A stretch of 64,000 bases of DNA from positions 2,542,001 to 2,606,000 of the forward strand of contig NZ_AP018439.1 of NCBI RefSeq assembly GCF_009937955.1, in the 5' to 3' direction. Source of the stretch: Undibacterium sp. KW1 (GTDB lineage Bacteria; Pseudomonadota; Gammaproteobacteria; Burkholderiales; Burkholderiaceae_D). This document shows positions 61,417 to 64,000 of the stretch, piece by piece. The translations under genes and the position numbers were made by a program. The first letter of the stretch is position 1. Each line of letters starts with the position of its first letter. Below the pieces are notes generated by a model. That model had not been told where the DNA came from. It made no database searches and worked only from the letters and a program-made list of their open reading frames with translations.

Positions 61417-62187
61417 TTACTGATTGAATTTACCTGGCAGGCTGAGATTGCCTGAGGCGACTTTGAAAACATTGCTGACGCAAAGTAGTGGTGCATGGAC
61501 GCTGGCATTGACGCGCAGAGCAGTGGTAACACCATCAAAGCCAGCAGACTGAATGCTGGCTATATCATCAAAAGGCACGCGTACTTCCAGCGTTTTGCCT
61601 TTGAATATAGGGTTCCAGCCCGGGCTGTCTATGAGTATTGGCAAGCCCGGCCAGGTTTTGGGCAGGCGGGGTTTGCTACCCTCAGGAATATCAACAACTT
61701 TCAGCGCATCTTTGCCGCAAGCCTGATCGGGCTGCAAGACTACCCAGTGTGAGTGCCAGACATTGCCATCATTGTTGGGATTGCCATCGCCGTTTTCATC
61801 AAACAGCGGGGTGTCATCAAAGTCAGGGTGAGAAGTTACGGCAAAAGCCAGGATGCCACTTTTAGGCTCGAAACCTACTATGGATGGATCCAGAGTGGTT
61901 GGCCAAACATAAGAGAAAACAGAGCTGCCCGCGAGCTTGCCTGATTTAGAAGGCTTGGTTTTGCCAGCCTTGCCGGAGACGGCAATATGAAAAATTGCCA
62001 CATTGCCTTCAGTCGTAATCTTGGTATGGAAAATATCAAAGTCAGGTTTGATTTTGCTGCTGGCTTCAGTTTGTATGCCACCCTGATGTGCGTGATCATG
62101 AGCCGCGGCCCAGTGCGTTGTACTGGCGATGGTCAGGTTGAGACCTAAACCAAGACTGAGGCAGAGTTTTTTGTATCTGTGTTCCAT
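61417..62187 (-). CDS. Exported hypothetical protein of MarR-controlled operon
   Basis: A 256-residue protein with a signal peptide (LCLSLGLGLNLTIAST, cleavage near WAAAHDHAH). The mature part begins with a His-rich HDHAHQGG and has DFDIFHTKITTEGNVAIFHI, then DENGDGNPNNDGNVWHSHWV, an Asp/Asn-rich loop that looks like a calcium-binding EF-hand-type loop, followed by His-containing HSHW. No family assigned. It is the first gene of the set with the CMD and redoxin genes, and the operator-promoter lies 114 bases upstream. Confidence 0.7.
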   Translation of the reverse strand: MEHRYKKLCLSLGLGLNLTIASTTHWAAAHDHAHQGGIQTEASSKIKPDFDIFHTKITTEGNVAIFHIAVSGKAGKTKPSKSGKLAGSSVFSYVWPTTLDPSIVGFEPKSGILAFAVTSHPDFDDTPLFDENGDGNPNNDGNVWHSHWVVLQPDQACGKDALKVVDIPEGSKPRLPKTWPGLPILIDSPGWNPIFKGKTLEVRVPFDDIASIQSAGFDGVTTALRVNASVHAPLLCVSNVFKVASGNLSLPGKFNQ

Positions 62188-62300
62188 GTTTATCTTTCAA
62201 ATGTCATGTGACGGTTCTGTTTATCGACACGCATTGCCAGGCTAATTTCTGACGCGCGTACTGCTCACATCCGATGCAAGAACCACAGCATCAAATATTA

Positions 62301-62329
62301 TAAATAGGAGTCCTAATTTATTGGGTCAA
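62301..62329 (-). promoter_or_regulatory. Promoter with MarR-type operator (site 1)
   Basis: On the minus strand TTGACC (62324-62329) and TATTTA (62301-62306) are 17 bases apart. Between and over the -10 lies the palindrome TAGGAGTCCTA (62305-62315), part of AGGAGTCCTAATT (62306-62318). A shifted -10, TATAAT a few bases on, is also possible. A repressor bound here would block the exported protein/CMD/redoxin operon. An identical 13-base copy lies upstream of the MarR gene. Confidence 0.6.
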
Positions 62330-62390
62330 AAAATAGGCGATCTGCCTTGGTTAACTCATTTTCAGCTATTCCATTCTTGCTTATCCATTT

Positions 62391-63080
62391 TTATTTCATT
62401 TCTATTTTCTTCCAGTTATTGCGAATGATGTTGTTTGCTGTTTGTTGATGTTCAGGACAATCCAGGCGCAATTGCTCTTTGCGTAAAGGTGCATCCACCA
62501 GGGCACAATGGTGGGGGGCGAGCACATCTTCGTGTCTGTCCGGCATGAAGTGTGCACAAGTGACACAGGCGCGGATGTCTGGAAAATGTTCGGCTTGCTG
62601 CAATTTGCCTATCAGGTTTAACAGACTGGTAAAAGTTTGCTCTTGTGCTGCCAGTGATAATTGCGCTATGGCCTCGCTGGCAAAACCGGTTGCACTAGCT
62701 ATTTTTTTTACCAGCGCATGACCATCGGTAGTAAGCTTCAGGGCTATAGCACGACCATCGTCTGGCGCGCGGGCTTTTTCTACCAGACCTTTGGCAGTCA
62801 ATGAACTCACTGAGTCGCTGGCACTGGCCGTGCTGACGCCCAATTGCTCGGCTATCCATGATAGCCTGACAGCATCTTTGCGCGCCGCAAGCATGTCTAT
62901 GATGTCGACTTGGGTAGGGTTCAAACCTTCAGACGTGGCAAACTGCCAAGTGCCCGAGCGCAATACTCCGGCAATTCTGGCAATCGCATCCAGTATGCGT
63001 TCACTGGTTGCTGGCGTTTCGTCCCAAGGATGGCTGGCTGTCTTTTTCATTTGAGTATTATGGCGCAATAAAATGGACAT
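62391..63080 (-). CDS. MarR-family regulator with Cys/His-rich C-terminus
   Basis: A 229-residue regulator. The winged HTH (residues about 60-130) has LSWIAEQLGVSTASASDSVS and GLVEKARAPDDGRAIALKL. Beyond the usual MarR length a tail of about 60 residues carries ACVTCAHFMPDRHED, APHHCALVDAPL and RLDCPEHQ, a probable metal or cluster site. ATG 63080 is chosen; ATG 63050 is possible. The ribosome site AGGACTCC overlaps the second copy of the palindromic operator, which suggests autoregulation. It likely controls the neighbouring operon starting at 62187. Confidence 0.82.
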   Translation of the reverse strand: MSILLRHNTQMKKTASHPWDETPATSERILDAIARIAGVLRSGTWQFATSEGLNPTQVDIIDMLAARKDAVRLSWIAEQLGVSTASASDSVSSLTAKGLVEKARAPDDGRAIALKLTTDGHALVKKIASATGFASEAIAQLSLAAQEQTFTSLLNLIGKLQQAEHFPDIRACVTCAHFMPDRHEDVLAPHHCALVDAPLRKEQLRLDCPEHQQTANNIIRNNWKKIEMK

Positions 63081-63082
63081 GT

Positions 63083-63098
63083 AAAGGAGTCCTAATTA
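63083..63098 (-). promoter_or_regulatory. MarR-type operator (site 2) upstream of its own gene
   Basis: The sequence AGGAGTCCTAATT (63085-63097) repeats site 1 exactly over 13 bases. It lies directly before the MarR ATG, over its ribosome-binding site, so the bound protein could block its own expression. Confidence 0.6.
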
Positions 63099-63190
63099 AA
63101 TTGTTTGTGCTTGGCTTTATTGTGGATTTACCTGCTTCTATGATTGGGTTTTATTAGTGCAGTCGAAGCCGGATGCATCTGGTGCTGAAA

Positions 63191-64000
63191 TCAGGTACTG
63201 AAGGTGGAAACACTTAACTGATCTTCTGGTATGTTAATCCACTGGGTGCAAGCGTGTTTCAGCTTTTCTGGGCTTCCATTGGTGTAAGCGTTAATGTGGG
63301 GAATATCGCTGCTGGTATTTGTCAAATCACGCTCAGTTAGCAAACGCTGTATTTGGGATGCAACGGCTTTTCCAGTATCAATGAGTGTGATGGGTACGCT
63401 GTCAGGAATATACGCAGACGTGAGTTCCTGTATGAGTCTGGCTACAAAGGGATAATGGGTGCAACCGAGGACCAGGGTATCGACTTTTGCATCAAGCAAA
63501 GGGTTCAGATATTTTTCCAGCAAAAGCCGGGTTCGATCTGCATTTGCTTCGCCTTTCTCTATTTGATCGACCAGGCCTACGCAAGCTTGGGGGATGAATT
63601 CCACTCCTGTCTCTGCACTTAACTTTGTGTTCAAGTGCTGATATTTTTCGCTTTGTATGGTGGACAGAGTAGCCAGTACGCCGACTTTTTTTGTCTTGCT
63701 GAGCAGACTGGCCGGTTTTAAACCGGGCTCCATGCCAACAATGATGAGGTCTGGGTAATGCAATCGCAGATGCTTGATGGCCGCAGCAGTAGCTGTATTG
63801 CAGGCAACTACCAATGCCTTGATTTTCTTGCTCAGCAAAAAATCTGTGACGGCGATGCTACGCTTCAGAATTTCTGCACTGGTCTTGTCACCATAGGGTG
63901 CAAAACTTGAATCTGCCACATACAGCAATGCTTCATGTGGCAGGGTCTGGCGTATGTGCTGCAATACTGACAAGCCACCAAGGCCAGAATCAAATACTCC
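63191..64000 (-). CDS. murI: Glutamate racemase MurI, N-terminus beyond window edge
   Basis: The frame continues to the window end: its first visible residues are GVFDSGLGGLSVLQHIRQTL, the usual MurI start, so only the first few residues are missing. The two catalytic Cys are in LVVACNTATAAA and LVLGCTHYPF. The racemase makes D-glutamate for peptidoglycan. 269 visible residues are consistent with a full-length enzyme of about 275. Downstream there is 110 bases to the MarR start region. Confidence 0.95.
   Translation of the reverse strand, partial: GVFDSGLGGLSVLQHIRQTLPHEALLYVADSSFAPYGDKTSAEILKRSIAVTDFLLSKKIKALVVACNTATAAAIKHLRLHYPDLIIVGMEPGLKPASLLSKTKKVGVLATLSTIQSEKYQHLNTKLSAETGVEFIPQACVGLVDQIEKGEANADRTRLLLEKYLNPLLDAKVDTLVLGCTHYPFVARLIQELTSAYIPDSVPITLIDTGKAVASQIQRLLTERDLTNTSSDIPHINAYTNGSPEKLKHACTQWINIPEDQLSVSTFST

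Overview
The window looks like chromosome from a betaproteobacterium of the order Burkholderiales, probably Oxalobacteraceae (Undibacterium/Herbaspirillum-like). This rests on protein character: a cysteine-poor DksA, a complete urtABCDE plus urease set, and a MarR regulator with a Cys/His tail that I associate with Betaproteobacteria. The species is an inference. I saw no rRNA, tRNA, CRISPR array, prophage or plasmid gene. The only mobile element is a transposase cut by the left edge.

Layout. 1-6.4 kb: partial transposase, DksA-type regulator, GlsB-like membrane protein, two broken lipolytic genes (class 3 lipase, patatin lipoprotein) and small hypotheticals. 6.6-14.3 kb: AraC regulator divergent from an alkyl-DHAP-synthase-like FAD enzyme, a GlpD-like dehydrogenase and an FGGY kinase, then a hydrolase and a second AraC regulator. 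14.3-19.6 kb: minus-strand signalling block (PAS histidine kinase, EAL-REC, small unknown, REC-HD-GYP, REC). 20.4-27 kb: urea ABC transporter urtABCDE with ureD. 27-34.5 kb: an intervening block with an SDR, LysR, DedA-rhodanese fusion, threonine dehydratase behind a putative isoleucine-rich leader peptide, and an ECF sigma/anti-sigma set. 34.7-39.6 kb: ureABCEFG and a HupE/UreJ protein. 39.9-45 kb: hydroxyproline catabolism. 45.2-49.7 kb: membrane protein, lipoprotein, TetR, acyl-CoA dehydrogenase and CoA transferase. 49.8-57.2 kb: large hybrid kinase and a beta-propeller amidohydrolase. 57.4-64 kb: aromatic aminotransferase, small exported proteins, a redoxin/CMD/exported-protein set next to a MarR regulator, and the start-truncated murI.

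How it works together. Urea uptake and hydrolysis are split into two transcription units. Each is preceded by a good sigma-54 (-24/-12) match and an NtrC-like GCAC-N7-GTGC site, so nitrogen limitation probably induces both. Hydroxyproline catabolism next door also yields ammonium, and leads to 2-oxoglutarate.

Four genes are interrupted in this copy: lipase by TGA, patatin by two frameshifts, ECF sigma by one, acyl-CoA dehydrogenase by one. Three of the four frameshifts look like loss of one base from a run of five G/C, which points to sequencing error as a serious alternative to gene decay. The most novel-looking items are the leader peptide upstream of threonine dehydratase, the paired MarR operator, the paired nitrogen-control signals and the ether-lipid-like operon.
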